A stretch of 45,757 bases of DNA, from the NCBI GenBank assembly GCA_001941045.1, contig MSHD01000062.1, positions 1-45,757 on the forward strand, in the 5' to 3' direction. Both the position numbers and the translations under genes were made by a program. Below the pieces are notes generated by a model. It was not told the origin of the DNA. It searched no databases and worked only from the letters and a program-made list of their open reading frames with translations. Positions 13,405-22,331 of this stretch are shown here, one piece after another; position 1 is the stretch's first letter, and every line of letters starts with the position of its first letter. The stretch comes from Lachnospiraceae bacterium Zagget2. Its GTDB lineage: Bacteria; Bacillota; Clostridia; Lachnospirales; Lachnospiraceae.

Positions 13405-15030
13405 GTGGCAAAGCTGAGTATCATGGACAGGCTCTATACTGCCATAGCGCCGGGAAGGGCGGCAAAGTCCGCCGAGGCAAGAGCGAAGACGGCGGCTGCC
13501 AGGGCGGCAGAGTCTTTTATTAACAGTGGATACGGGAACTATGGCGCAAACCAGACAAAGAAGAGTATGCGAGGCTGGGAGTATTACGGCGGCAGCGCGA
13601 AGGAGGACATCGAGGACAACATTGACGTCCTGCGCCAGAGGAGCCGCGATGCCTACATGGGGATACCAACGGCCAGCGCAGCGCTCAAAACCCTGCGCAC
13701 CAATGTGGTCGCCGGGGGACTGATGCCTGCGCCGCAGCTCGATGCGGAGTTTCTGGGGCTGACAGACGATCAGACCGAAGTTCTCCAGACGCAGATCCTC
13801 CGCGAGTTTTCGCTGTGGGCAGATACTCCGGTATGTGATGCGGAGCGGATCGACAATTTCTACAAGCTCCAGCAGCTCGCTTTCCTGAGTTACCTGATGA
13901 ACGGGGATGCGATCGCGCTGCTGCCATTGCGGGAGCAGGCGGGGCAGCCATATTCCCTGCGGGTGCAGATTGTTGAAGCGGACAGGGTATGCAGTCCGGA
14001 TCTCTATGACAGGCTGGTGCCTTGCGAGGTAAACGGGTACTCTGTGCAGCAGATCGTCCAGGGCGTCGAGACAGACGCGGACGGCATGGTGGTGGCTTAC
14101 TGGATTTGCAACCGGCATCCGCTCGCAAATGATGCGACGATTCAGCCGGGAAAGATGGAGTGGGTACGGGTCGAGGCATACAGCGCCTTAAGTGGTCGCA
14201 GAAATGTGCTGCATGTGATGAACCGGGAAAGAGCAGGGCAGAGACGGGGTGTCCCCATCCTTGCGCCGGTACTGGAAGCGATCAAGCAGCTCGGACGGTA
14301 TACAGACGCTGAGATCACGGCGGCGGTGCTGTCCGCTATGTTCACGGTATTCGTGAAACCAGAGAGCGCAACGGACGGCAGACCGTTTGGAGAAATGCTG
14401 CCGCCGGACATGCTCCTGGACGCGCAGGATCAGAGCAGCATTGAACTGGGGCCGGGCGCGATCGTTGGGCTGAATGCCGGGGAGGATGTGCAGTTTGCAG
14501 ATCCAAAACACCCAAATACCGGCTACGACGCGTTCACAAATGCCCTGATTAAGCAGATCGGGGCGGCGTTGGAGATTCCGCCGGAAGTACTGCTCAAACA
14601 GTTCTCAACGAGCTACAGCGCGGCGAGAGGAGCTTTAAACGAGTTCTGGAGAAGCTGCGCGATGCAGCGGGACTGGTTCACGGATGATTTCTGCCAGCCC
14701 ATCTATGAGGCATGGTTTGCAGAAGCGGTGGCGAGAGGCCGGATCAGCGCTCCGCATTTCTTTGACGATCCGGTGATCCGGAAAGCCTACACTTCCTGCA
14801 CCTGGAACGGACCGGCGAGGACGAACCTTAATCCGGTGCAGGAGGTGAACGCAGCGGTGGCGAGGGTGGATGCAGGATTCAGTACCGCCCAGGAGGAAAC
14901 CGCATCTATGACCGGCGGGGATTATAACCGGAATATCCGGCAGCGGGTCATGGAAGCGAAGCGGAAACGCGAGGTGGACGAGATCAAGAACACAGTACAG
15001 GAAACAGCCGGAAGAGCGAAGGAGGAGTAA
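13405..15030 (+). CDS. Portal protein, lambda gpB family
   Basis: GTG start at 13405 with GGGAGG upstream; 541 aa, close to lambda gpB (533 aa). Characteristic stretches are 'RSRDAYMGIPTASAALKTLR' early, 'NGDAIALLP' and 'VQIVEADRVCSP' in the middle, and 'QIGAALEIPPEVLLKQFS' followed by 'SYSAARGAL' towards the end. The dodecameric portal is the DNA gate in the head and the docking site for terminase. The stop is followed two bases later by the GTG of the protease gene. Confidence 0.9.
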   Translation: MAKLSIMDRLYTAIAPGRAAKSAEARAKTAAARAAESFINSGYGNYGANQTKKSMRGWEYYGGSAKEDIEDNIDVLRQRSRDAYMGIPTASAALKTLRTNVVAGGLMPAPQLDAEFLGLTDDQTEVLQTQILREFSLWADTPVCDAERIDNFYKLQQLAFLSYLMNGDAIALLPLREQAGQPYSLRVQIVEADRVCSPDLYDRLVPCEVNGYSVQQIVQGVETDADGMVVAYWICNRHPLANDATIQPGKMEWVRVEAYSALSGRRNVLHVMNRERAGQRRGVPILAPVLEAIKQLGRYTDAEITAAVLSAMFTVFVKPESATDGRPFGEMLPPDMLLDAQDQSSIELGPGAIVGLNAGEDVQFADPKHPNTGYDAFTNALIKQIGAALEIPPEVLLKQFSTSYSAARGALNEFWRSCAMQRDWFTDDFCQPIYEAWFAEAVARGRISAPHFFDDPVIRKAYTSCTWNGPARTNLNPVQEVNAAVARVDAGFSTAQEETASMTGGDYNRNIRQRVMEAKRKREVDEIKNTVQETAGRAKEE

Positions 15031-15032
15031 GA

Positions 15033-16199
15033 GTGCCAGAGAAAAAACATTGGAAGATTCGGAATGCAGGACAGGCAGGGGTGGCACAGCCCCGGAAAAA
15101 GTTCTGGCAATTTCGGAACGCGACAGGGGAGAGCGCGGAACTATTGCTGTATGGGGACATCTCCAACGAGACATGGTGGGGAGACGAAGCGACGCCGCGC
15201 CAGTTCTCGGAGGATCTGAATAAGCTCGGTGTGCTGACAGCGATCACAGTCCGCATCAATTCCGGAGGCGGTGATGTATTTGCCGCGTCGGCGATCGGCA
15301 ACCTGCTGGAGCAGCATCCGGCGGAAGTCACAGCGAAAATCGACGGACTCTGCGCGAGCGCCGCGACAATCGTGGCCTGCCACTGTAATAAAGTGGTGGC
15401 AGCAAAGGACAGCATCTACATGATCCACCCAGCCAAGATTGGGATGTGCGGATATGTGGACGCGGAAACCATGCAGCAGTATCTCGATGCCCTGACGGCT
15501 ATCCGGGAGAATATCGTCACCCTGTATGCCAGGAAGACCGGCAGGGACAAGGAAGAGGTCGGCAGGCAGATGGACGAGACAAGCTGGTGGACGGGCGAGG
15601 AAGCGAAGGACAATGGCTTCGTGGACGAACTCATAGAAGACGAGGAGCAGACCGTGGTCGAGAACCGAAACGGGATCATCTTCGTCAACAGCGTGGACAG
15701 CGGCTTTTCACTGGAAAAAGCCCCTAAATTTGTACAGGACACTTTGGCAGCAGCCCCCGCCGTCAAATGTTTTGTAAATAAACCGGCAAGTACGCCGGGA
15801 ACACCATCACACAAGGAGGAAAAGACGATGGATATTAAGACCGTAGATGACCTGCGCAGGGCATTCCCTGACCTGGTAAACGAGATTGAGACGGCGGCAG
15901 CAGAACAGGCGGCAACTGCGGAACGCCAGAGAATCCGCGACATCGAAGAGATGTGTCTGACCGGGAGCGAGGATTTCGCAAATGAGGCGAAGTTCGAGAA
16001 GCCGATCAGCGCGAGCGAGTACGCGGTGCAGGCAGTCAAGAATGCGAAGCAGGCCGAGGGCAAGAAGGGACAGGAGCACCTCAATAGTATGAGAAACGAC
16101 TATGAGGGAAGTGGGATGAAGGGCGTGAAATCCGAAGCCATCCCGCCCAAGAACGACGAGTTTATGGACGCGATCAAGTCCGTAGGCAGCAGGAAGTAA
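15033..16199 (+). CDS. Prohead protease (ClpP-like, lambda gpC type) with C-terminal scaffold
   Basis: GTG at 15033 with AGGAGG upstream; 388 aa. The N-terminal 220 residues are a ClpP/S14-like protease: 'INSGGGDVFAASAI' oxyanion region, Ser109 in CASAAT, His132 in MIHPAKIG, then conserved acidic residues. After a Pro/Thr linker (residues about 245-262), residues 266-388 are charged and helical, as expected of a scaffold. An internal SD and ATG at 15828 mark the boundary, copying the lambda C/Nu3 design in which a scaffold is made both fused to the protease and alone. Confidence 0.88.
   Translation: MPEKKHWKIRNAGQAGVAQPRKKFWQFRNATGESAELLLYGDISNETWWGDEATPRQFSEDLNKLGVLTAITVRINSGGGDVFAASAIGNLLEQHPAEVTAKIDGLCASAATIVACHCNKVVAAKDSIYMIHPAKIGMCGYVDAETMQQYLDALTAIRENIVTLYARKTGRDKEEVGRQMDETSWWTGEEAKDNGFVDELIEDEEQTVVENRNGIIFVNSVDSGFSLEKAPKFVQDTLAAAPAVKCFVNKPASTPGTPSHKEEKTMDIKTVDDLRRAFPDLVNEIETAAAEQAATAERQRIRDIEEMCLTGSEDFANEAKFEKPISASEYAVQAVKNAKQAEGKKGQEHLNSMRNDYEGSGMKGVKSEAIPPKNDEFMDAIKSVGSRK
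15828..16199 (+). CDS. Nested scaffold protein from an internal start (Nu3-like)
   Basis: AAGGAGG at 15813-15819 lies eight bases before an in-frame ATG at 15828, inside the protease gene. The resulting 123-aa protein (MDIKTVDDLRRAFPDL...) is acidic and helical, the normal character of head scaffolds. In lambda, gene Nu3 is translated in exactly this way from within gene C. The strength of this internal ribosome binding site matches those of neighbouring true starts. Confidence 0.7.
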   Translation: MDIKTVDDLRRAFPDLVNEIETAAAEQAATAERQRIRDIEEMCLTGSEDFANEAKFEKPISASEYAVQAVKNAKQAEGKKGQEHLNSMRNDYEGSGMKGVKSEAIPPKNDEFMDAIKSVGSRK

Positions 16200-16213
16200 G
16201 GAGGTAAAAAATT

Positions 16214-16549
16214 ATGAGTATGAATCTGGCAAGACAGAGCTTTGCGATGGAGCCGGAATATCTGATCGCCGGTACGACGATCCGCATCACGACTGCGGCA
16301 AAGACCGCAGGCGAGGATCTGGAAGTCGGGACGCCGGTCATTCTGGCGGATGGAAGTGTAACCGCAGTGACCGCCGACGGAGGAACTGCCGGACTGTATG
16401 GCATTACCGCGGACAGCGCGGCGAGCGGGGAGACGGTCGTGGTCTATCTGACTGGTGAGTTCTTCGCCGACAATCTGGTGCTGGCTGACGGTGTGACGTC
16501 TGATACTCTGGAAGTGCCGTTCCGCGAGATCGGTATTTTCCTGAAATAG
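16214..16549 (+). CDS. Head decoration protein, lambda gpD-like
   Basis: ATG at 16214 with AAGGAGGT upstream; 111 aa, the same size as lambda gpD (110 aa). Beta-rich with small residues: 'AGEDLEVGTPVILADGSVTAV' and 'LYGITADSAASGETVVVYLTG' (in separate parts of the chain). These trimeric proteins cement the expanded capsid. Position between protease/scaffold and major capsid matches the lambda gene order C-Nu3-D-E. Confidence 0.85.
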   Translation: MSMNLARQSFAMEPEYLIAGTTIRITTAAKTAGEDLEVGTPVILADGSVTAVTADGGTAGLYGITADSAASGETVVVYLTGEFFADNLVLADGVTSDTLEVPFREIGIFLK

Positions 16550-16571
16550 TCGAAGGGAGGAGACATAAGTA

Positions 16572-17624
16572 ATGGCTAACGAGATTAACATTTATACTCC
16601 GCGGTATCTGGCGGAGGTCGTGCGGCAGGCGCCGCCGGTGCATACGTTTTTCAGGGACAAGTTTTTCACCAACGTCAAGACGTTCTCGACGGAGCGCGTG
16701 GACATCGACCTGGTGAAAGGGGATCGCCGGATGGCAGCGTTTGTCCATCCGCGGATCGGCGGAAAGGCGCTGAAATCGGAAGGTTACCAGACGGAGAGCT
16801 ACAAGCCGCCGCTGATCAATCCTTACGACATCACGACCGCAGATCAGCTGATGACCAGGCTGCCGGGCGAGGATATTTACAGCGGCATGACTCCGGCGCA
16901 GAGAGCGGCGCAGAAGCTCGTGGAGGAGTACAACCGGCTGAACGACGCCACCACCCGCAGGGAGGAATGGATGGCAGTGCAGGCAATCGTGACCGGCGAG
17001 ATCCCCGTTGTCGGGGAGGGCGTCAACGAGACGATTGACTTTGGCTTCTCCAACAAGGTGGAACTGACCGATGATTCGAGATGGGGGCAGGCAAATGCGG
17101 CAATCCTCGATAACCTGGAAGACTGGACGGATCAGGTTCTGATCAGCGGATTTGCGAATGTCGACATGGCAATCATGGGCAAGGATGCACTGAAAGCATT
17201 CCTCGCCGACGAGAATGTCTACAAGATGCTGGACAACCGCCGGATCAACATTGGCGAGATCAATCCGCGTGATCTTCCGAACGGCGTCAAGTATTACGGG
17301 CATCTGAACAGACCGAGCCTTGACATTTATGGCTACGGGGAGGTGTACTACGACGACTGGACGGACCCGGAGAATCCGGAGACGAAGCCGCTCATCCCGA
17401 CGAATGCGGTTATCCTGACGCCGTCGAATCCGCAGTACATGCTGGCTTATGGCGCGTGTACCTACATCGAGGATGCATCTCAGCAGTGGGTGACAGCACA
17501 GACCGCAAGGCTCCTGCGCTCGTTTGTAGAGCACCATCCGGATCGCCGCATGGTGGAGCTGCAGTCCCATCCGCTGCCGATTCCGGACAAGGTAGACAGC
17601 TGGCTTGTCGCAACCGTGCTCTGA
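16572..17624 (+). CDS. Major capsid protein, lambda gpE family
   Basis: ATG at 16572 with GGGAGGAG upstream; 350 aa (lambda gpE is 341). Family signs include 'FFTNVKTFSTERVDIDLV' early, then 'RRMAAFVHPRIGG', 'NPYDITTADQLM', and the C-terminal 'HLNRPSLDIYGYGEVYY' and 'PNPQYMLAYGA'-like region. It has the HK97-type fold by family. It is followed by a hairpin with a short T run, perhaps reducing downstream transcription relative to the abundant coat protein. Confidence 0.9.
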   Translation: MANEINIYTPRYLAEVVRQAPPVHTFFRDKFFTNVKTFSTERVDIDLVKGDRRMAAFVHPRIGGKALKSEGYQTESYKPPLINPYDITTADQLMTRLPGEDIYSGMTPAQRAAQKLVEEYNRLNDATTRREEWMAVQAIVTGEIPVVGEGVNETIDFGFSNKVELTDDSRWGQANAAILDNLEDWTDQVLISGFANVDMAIMGKDALKAFLADENVYKMLDNRRINIGEINPRDLPNGVKYYGHLNRPSLDIYGYGEVYYDDWTDPENPETKPLIPTNAVILTPSNPQYMLAYGACTYIEDASQQWVTAQTARLLRSFVEHHPDRRMVELQSHPLPIPDKVDSWLVATVL

Positions 17625-17640
17625 TAGCAGGCATGTAACC

Positions 17641-17674
17641 GCCCCATCCGGCATAAGGCCGGACGGGGCATTTT
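17641..17674 (+). terminator. Hairpin after the major capsid gene
   Basis: GCCCCATCCGGC pairs with GCCGGACGGGGC (one mismatch) around a short ATAAG loop, then ATTTTC. The T-tract is weak, so partial termination or mRNA protection is more likely than a full stop; the next gene follows without an obvious new promoter. Confidence 0.6.
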
Positions 17675-17689
17675 CGTGGGGGCAGGAAA

Positions 17690-18103
17690 ATGATGGCACT
17701 ATTTGAACTGGAGCAGACATACGGCGAAACGGAAGAGGAATGGACAGCGCCGACCTTCAAGGACTGCGCGATGAAGGACATCGACCTGGCGTTTTTCAAC
17801 GGAGACGAGCATGAGGATCTCCACAACATAGATGGAGAAGATCACCTTGTTATCGTCGAGGAGGAAGATATTCGGGAGAGGTCCGCGCACTGGGAGGCCG
17901 GAGCGAAGCAGAATTTTGATACCGGACTGTATACGGCGCATACAATCCTATACATCCGCGTGGAGGATTACGGGCTGAAACCGAAGATCGGGAAGCTGCT
18001 GGTAATGGATGCGGGAACGGATCATAAGCGGACTTATAGCATCCTTCTCTGCGAGGAGGAAGCGGGAGTCTACCGCATGACGCTGGAAAGGATCAGGCAG
18101 TAA
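17690..18103 (+). CDS. Probable head-tail connector protein, 137 aa
   Basis: ATG at 17690 (a second ATG follows). The product is acidic at its N-terminus ('FELEQTYGETEEEW'), then beta-rich, with 'PKIGKLLVMDAGTDHKRTYSILLCEEEAGVYRM' in parts of the last 50 residues. Such small proteins between the capsid and minor tail Z genes in lambda/P2-like mosaics act as head-completion or stopper proteins. Family not named with confidence. The stop overlaps the next start (TAATG). Confidence 0.6.
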   Translation: MMALFELEQTYGETEEEWTAPTFKDCAMKDIDLAFFNGDEHEDLHNIDGEDHLVIVEEEDIRERSAHWEAGAKQNFDTGLYTAHTILYIRVEDYGLKPKIGKLLVMDAGTDHKRTYSILLCEEEAGVYRMTLERIRQ

Positions 18104-18792
18104 TGGGAAGAGTCACCTATAACACTGACACGATGACGATTACGCTTGTGGGAGCGGATGACGTTGCCGACGCGCTCGGCGATCTGAAAAGCAAGACACC
18201 GGCAGCAGTGAAGGTGGCCATCAATGCCACGGCGCGAAAAGCGCGGAAGCTCATGATCGCGCATGCCAAGGCCAGGTACGCCGTGAACACGGCGGGGCAG
18301 AAGCACCTCAAGGATCTGGTGCAGCGCAAGAAAGCGACGAACACGAGCCTGAGTGCCGACCTGCACATTTCCAGTTTTCGGAATGATCTGGGCTATTTTA
18401 AATACAGCCCGAAGTCAGTATACACCGGGCAAAGTGTTTTCACTAACGCGCCGGATGTGGTCAAGGCGAAGGTGCTGAAAGCATCGAGCATGAAGCCATT
18501 AACCGGAACGGCGAATTTAAGCAAGGGCTTTGCGATCGAGTTTGCCAGTGGGCATGTCGGAATGGTGCAGAGGGTGATTGGATCAAGATCAAAGAATACG
18601 AAGACCGCCCGCGGCTATCCGAGATGGACGACGGAGGATGGACGCGTGGAGAAACTGCAGACGATGGGAAGTCCGTCGGCGGCAGCCATGCACAGCACCA
18701 TCTGGCCGGAGGTACAGCCGGAAGTTGTGGAGTATTTGCAGGAGCGCTTGGATCAGCAAGTGCAGAAGGTTCTGGCGAGGGCTGGGAGGTAA
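18103..18792 (+). CDS. Minor tail protein Z-like (tail completion)
   Basis: ATG at 18103 overlaps the previous stop; 229 aa. The first half has 'AVKVAINATARKARKLMI' and 'KDLVQRKKATNTSL', and the second half 'LSKGFAIEFASGHVGMVQR', all typical of the lambda gpZ-type minor tail proteins (Minor_tail_Z). gpZ helps tail ends mature for head joining. It lies in the usual place before the tail terminator gene. Confidence 0.75.
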   Translation: MGRVTYNTDTMTITLVGADDVADALGDLKSKTPAAVKVAINATARKARKLMIAHAKARYAVNTAGQKHLKDLVQRKKATNTSLSADLHISSFRNDLGYFKYSPKSVYTGQSVFTNAPDVVKAKVLKASSMKPLTGTANLSKGFAIEFASGHVGMVQRVIGSRSKNTKTARGYPRWTTEDGRVEKLQTMGSPSAAAMHSTIWPEVQPEVVEYLQERLDQQVQKVLARAGR

Positions 18793-18795
18793 AGC

Positions 18796-19323
18796 ATGAG
18801 CGATTACAGCAACTATGTGGAGCAGGCGGGGATCGGAAGAACGCCGCAGCTATGCCAGGATGCACTGGTGGAGATGCTAAAGGAGCTTTTCGCCGGAAAG
18901 AAGTATACCGGACAGGAAGGACGCGAGGAGCTGACCATCTACAAGCAGGATCTTCCAATACCGGAAGACAATGATGTGGATGCGGATACAGAGGCGGCAG
19001 CAGCCCCTTATATCGTGGTACAGATGACCGGCGGGGAGATCGCGGATGATGACAGTCCGCAGACGGTTGAGTTTTCGCTGATTATCTGCTGCTATGACAC
19101 TGGCGTCAAACGGGAAGGGTATCAGGACGTCACGAACATCAAGGAGGATATTATCCAGCGCGTTTGCACCGCTCCTTATTTCGGAGGCGTTTTCACGATC
19201 CTGAAACCGATCGCCTGGGCTTTGCAGATTCAGGACACTGCCCCTTATTATTTCGGGGCGTGTACTCTGACCTGTACAGCACCGGCCATGACTCAAGACA
19301 CTGTATTAAAGGAGCTGTTATGA
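18796..19323 (+). CDS. Probable tail terminator protein, 175 aa
   Basis: ATG at 18796, three bases after the previous stop. The product has the layout of tail terminator/gpU-like proteins: N-terminal helix ('LCQDALVEMLKELF'), a beta sheet carrying 'APYIVVQMTGGEIADDD' and 'VEFSLIICCYDTG', and a helix 'NIKEDIIQRVC'. Such proteins cap the tail tube and fix its length. The stop overlaps the next ATG (ATGA). Confidence 0.6.
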   Translation: MSDYSNYVEQAGIGRTPQLCQDALVEMLKELFAGKKYTGQEGREELTIYKQDLPIPEDNDVDADTEAAAAPYIVVQMTGGEIADDDSPQTVEFSLIICCYDTGVKREGYQDVTNIKEDIIQRVCTAPYFGGVFTILKPIAWALQIQDTAPYYFGACTLTCTAPAMTQDTVLKELL

Positions 19324-19568
19324 GCAGGAAGAGGAAAAAGAAAACGGGTCCGCGCGTCTACTGCGGTCCAAGCATACGGAACGTCGCGAGGCAGTATACC
19401 GTCTATACGGGAGCACTCCCGGAAGCGCTGGAAAGTTTTGTGGAAGAGCATCCGGCGGCAAAGGCGCTGATTGTACCAACTTCGCGATTCGCCGAGGTAA
19501 GGAAGAGGCTGGGGACAGCAGGTACGGCGGAGGCGCTTCTTTACCAGAAAATCAAGTCTGAACTGTAA
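19320..19568 (+). CDS. Small basic tail-module protein, 82 aa
   Basis: ATG at 19320 overlaps the preceding stop, and AAAGGAG lies upstream. The first ten residues are almost all Lys/Arg (MSRKRKKKTG). Then come 'VYCGPSIRNVARQYTVYTG' and a helix 'PEALESFVEEHPAA'. Genes of this size precede the sheath gene in many Firmicutes myoprophages. No function is known to me; the basic tail suggests binding to DNA or to an acidic partner. Confidence 0.6.
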   Translation: MSRKRKKKTGPRVYCGPSIRNVARQYTVYTGALPEALESFVEEHPAAKALIVPTSRFAEVRKRLGTAGTAEALLYQKIKSEL

Positions 19569-19583
19569 GGAGGGAAAGGACTT

Positions 19584-21038
19584 ATGAGCAGTACTTACAA
19601 ACATGGAATCTATGTCAGCGAGCAGGAGACAAGCATGGCCGCTCCAGCAACGGGAACCGCCGGGCTGCAGGTGATCTTCGGAACCGCTCCTGTCAATATG
19701 CTGGACGATCCGGAAGCGGCGTGCAATGTGCCGCTGCTGGCAAACAATTACAAAGAGGCGGTGGCCGCTGTAGGCTATGCGGATGATTTTGAAAGCTACA
19801 CGCTTTGCGAAGCCATCAGCGCCAATTTCAGTGTCATCGGGTCGGGACCGATCGTCCTTATCAACGTGCTGAGTCCGTCGAAGCACAGCGCCGCGATGAC
19901 CGGCGGAGATATTGCTGTAGAAAACGGAGTGGCAGTGATCGAGGAATCGGGTGTCCTGCTCAGCGCACTGGTGGTGAAGAACGGAGATACGGAACTCACC
20001 GCAGATGTGGACTACACGACGTCCTGGAATGATGACGGGACGCTGAATATCATACTGATCGAAGGTGGAGCAGGAGACGGGGCGGAGACGCTCACCGTGA
20101 GCGGGAGTAGGCTTGATCCGTCTCTGGTAACCGCTGCAGACATCGTGGGAGGCGTGGACAGCGACACGCTGGAAGAGACAGGGCTTGAGGTGATCCGCCA
20201 GGTATTTCCGCTCCTGTCGATGGTTCCGGGCATCATCCTGGCGCCGCGCTTCTCGGCAGACGCCACAGTGGCAGCCGCCATGCAGGCGAAGACCACGGAG
20301 ATCAACGGAGTGTTCCGGTGCGCCTGCATCATTGACATTGACAGCAGCGAAGCCGGGGCAACGAAGTACACGGACGTCAAGACTGCAAAAGAGAATCAGG
20401 CTGTGTCCAGCGAGAACGCCTACGCGGTGTGGCCTTATGCCAAGGTAGGAGACGTGATTTACAGTGGCTCTTCACTCGCCGCGGCATTGACGGCCTACAC
20501 GGACACAGAGAACGACGATACTCCCAATGTGAGTCCGTCCAACAAAACGCTGTCGATCTCCGCAGTGTGCCTGCCGGACGGGAAGGAGATTATCCTCGAT
20601 CAGGATCAGGCGAATACGATCAACAGCTATGGCGTGGCTACCTTCCTGAACATGAACGGTTTCCGGCTGTGGGGAAATAATACTGCGGCCTATCCGGGGA
20701 CTACGGACCCAAAAGACAGATGGTTCTCGGTCCGCCGGTTCATGAGCTGGGCGGCCAACACGTTCATTCTGACGTATTTCCAGAAGGTCGACAGTCCGGC
20801 CAACAAGCGGCTGATCGAGGCGATCGTGGACAGTGAGAATGTCAGAGGCAATGGTTTTGTGGCGCGCGATGTCTGTGCAAGGTATGAGATCAAGTTCAAC
20901 GAGGACGAGAATGATACCACGAGCCTGCTGAATGGGAAGCTGACTTTCCATCAGTACATCACGCCGTATACACCGGCGGAGGACATCGAGGATGTGATCG
21001 AGTTCGATCCGGAAGCCCTGTCTACCGCACTGAGCTAA
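19584..21038 (+). CDS. Contractile tail sheath protein (P2 FI-like)
   Basis: ATG at 19584 with AAGGAGGG upstream; 484 aa. N-terminal 'KHGIYVSEQETSMAAP' and 'GTAPVNM', a variable beta-rich middle, and the conserved C-terminal part with 'GFRLWGNNTAAYPGTTDP', 'WFSVRRFMSWAANTFILTYF' (in part) and 'GNGFVARD' identify the phage sheath family. It assembles around the tube and contracts on infection. This makes the phage a myovirus despite its lambda-type head. Confidence 0.92.
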   Translation: MSSTYKHGIYVSEQETSMAAPATGTAGLQVIFGTAPVNMLDDPEAACNVPLLANNYKEAVAAVGYADDFESYTLCEAISANFSVIGSGPIVLINVLSPSKHSAAMTGGDIAVENGVAVIEESGVLLSALVVKNGDTELTADVDYTTSWNDDGTLNIILIEGGAGDGAETLTVSGSRLDPSLVTAADIVGGVDSDTLEETGLEVIRQVFPLLSMVPGIILAPRFSADATVAAAMQAKTTEINGVFRCACIIDIDSSEAGATKYTDVKTAKENQAVSSENAYAVWPYAKVGDVIYSGSSLAAALTAYTDTENDDTPNVSPSNKTLSISAVCLPDGKEIILDQDQANTINSYGVATFLNMNGFRLWGNNTAAYPGTTDPKDRWFSVRRFMSWAANTFILTYFQKVDSPANKRLIEAIVDSENVRGNGFVARDVCARYEIKFNEDENDTTSLLNGKLTFHQYITPYTPAEDIEDVIEFDPEALSTALS

Positions 21039-21053
21039 AGGAGGGAATAGAGG

Positions 21054-21578
21054 ATGATTAGTAACAGCTATGTTCCGGAGAAAATCAATGACGCTAATGC
21101 CTATCTTGACGGAACAAAAATGATCGGCATGGCGGCGTCTGTCACGATTCCGGAAGTCAACATGAAGACCAGCACGATCGAGGGCTTTGGCATCGGAGGA
21201 GAACTCGACAGCCCCACGATCGGGCAGTTTGAAAGCATGGAGCAGGAGGTGCAGTTTAACACGCTGTACTCTTCCGCGACGGACATGCTCTCCCCGCTCT
21301 CCACGGTAAACCTGACCTTCCGCGCGGCGCAGCAGGTCTACGATAAGACCGGAGGCTATGGCTTCAAAGGTCTGCGCGTTGTAGAGGTGGGACGCGTCAA
21401 GAAGTTTAACCCTGGCAAGATCGAGAAGGGCGAAACCATGGAAGCGACTGTAACCCTCGAGCTGACCTATATTCTGGTCGAGGTTGACGGAACAGCCGTC
21501 CTCGAAGTGGACAAGCTGAATGGCGTCTACTCGGTCAACGGCGTTGACCAGCTGGCGGAAGTCCGGAGCCTGATCTAA
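21054..21578 (+). CDS. Tail tube protein (P2 FII-like)
   Basis: ATG at 21054 with GGAGGG upstream; 174 aa, close to P2 gpFII (172). It starts with 'VPEKINDANAYLDG' and has 'GMAASVTIPEVNMKTSTIEGFG' in the first 60 residues, as in the Phage_tube family. A strong terminator follows at once, so sheath and tube form the end of one highly expressed transcript block. Confidence 0.9.
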   Translation: MISNSYVPEKINDANAYLDGTKMIGMAASVTIPEVNMKTSTIEGFGIGGELDSPTIGQFESMEQEVQFNTLYSSATDMLSPLSTVNLTFRAAQQVYDKTGGYGFKGLRVVEVGRVKKFNPGKIEKGETMEATVTLELTYILVEVDGTAVLEVDKLNGVYSVNGVDQLAEVRSLI

Positions 21579-21597
21579 CCAGGCCGGTACAATAAGC

Positions 21598-21640
21598 GCA
21601 TAGTTTCCCGTAAAGCATGGCGGGAGACTATGCATTTTTT
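21598..21640 (+). terminator. Strong intrinsic terminator after the tail tube gene
   Basis: GCATAGTTTCCCG pairs with CGGGAGACTATGC (one mismatch) and is followed by ATTTTTT. It separates abundant sheath/tube expression from the catalytic-level chaperone and tape measure genes. Confidence 0.85.
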
Positions 21641-21677
21641 GATACAGGAAATAACGAAAAGTGTAAAGGAGCAGGAC

Positions 21678-22331
21678 ATGGCGGAAGAGAAGAAAGCAAT
21701 CGCAACGGAGCAGGCGGCGGAGGCCGCGGAGAACACTACGGAGCGCGAGAATGTAATCACGCTTTCAAGACCGTATCTTTTCGAGGGAAAAGAATATGCG
21801 GAAGTTGATCTGAGCGGCATTGAAAAGCTGACAGTACAGGACGCGATTGACGCGCAAAAAGAGCTTTTCGGGCAGCAGGACATCGCAGCATCTGTGATTA
21901 CAGAGACAACTACGGCATTTGCCAGGGCGATCGCCGTGAAAGCAACAGGTATGCCGGTGGAGTTCTTTCGGCTTATGCCGCGTATGGTGGAAAGGCAAAT
22001 CATGACCACCGTCAGGAACTACATGAATGCCGACAAGGACACAGAGAACCACTCCATGAAGCTGGAAAAGCCCTATGTGTTTGGCGGTAAGGAATATACG
22101 GAGGTTGACCTGAGCGGCCTGGCAAATCTGACAGGAATGAATGAGAGCGAGGCAGAAAACAGGATGGTCCGGCAGGGCGTAACCATCACATATACCGCCC
22201 TGAACTTTCTCTATCCGTGCATCGTTGCAAGCATGGCAACGGGTTTGCCGGAAGAGTTTTTCAAGGGGCTGCCCATTCGGGAAACACTGAAATTGAAAGC
22301 GGTGGTGAACGACCCGGATTTTTTCGAATAG
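21678..22331 (+). CDS. Tail assembly chaperone, short form (P2 gpE-like), duplicated domain
   Basis: ATG at 21678 follows AAAGGAGCAGG. The 217-aa product holds two copies of one domain. Each begins with a 'L.(R/K)PY.F.GKEY.EVDLSG' motif (LSRPYLFEGKEYAEVDLSG near residue 28, LEKPYVFGGKEYTEVDLSG near 130) and ends with a helix 'A.GMPVEFFRLMP' or 'ATGLPEEFFKGLP'. Family members usually have one copy. It lies between tube and tape measure genes, where tail chaperones sit, and ends at TAG 22329-22331 right after a slippery run. Confidence 0.8.
   Translation: MAEEKKAIATEQAAEAAENTTERENVITLSRPYLFEGKEYAEVDLSGIEKLTVQDAIDAQKELFGQQDIAASVITETTTAFARAIAVKATGMPVEFFRLMPRMVERQIMTTVRNYMNADKDTENHSMKLEKPYVFGGKEYTEVDLSGLANLTGMNESEAENRMVRQGVTITYTALNFLYPCIVASMATGLPEEFFKGLPIRETLKLKAVVNDPDFFE

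Noticed and set aside
16404-17720. 438-codon minus-strand open frame under the capsid gene
   Set aside because: Antisense shadow; the plus-strand frame is a clear major capsid protein with a ribosome binding site.
20472-21635. 387-codon minus-strand open frame under sheath and tube genes
   Set aside because: Antisense shadow of two recognised structural genes; no supporting signals.
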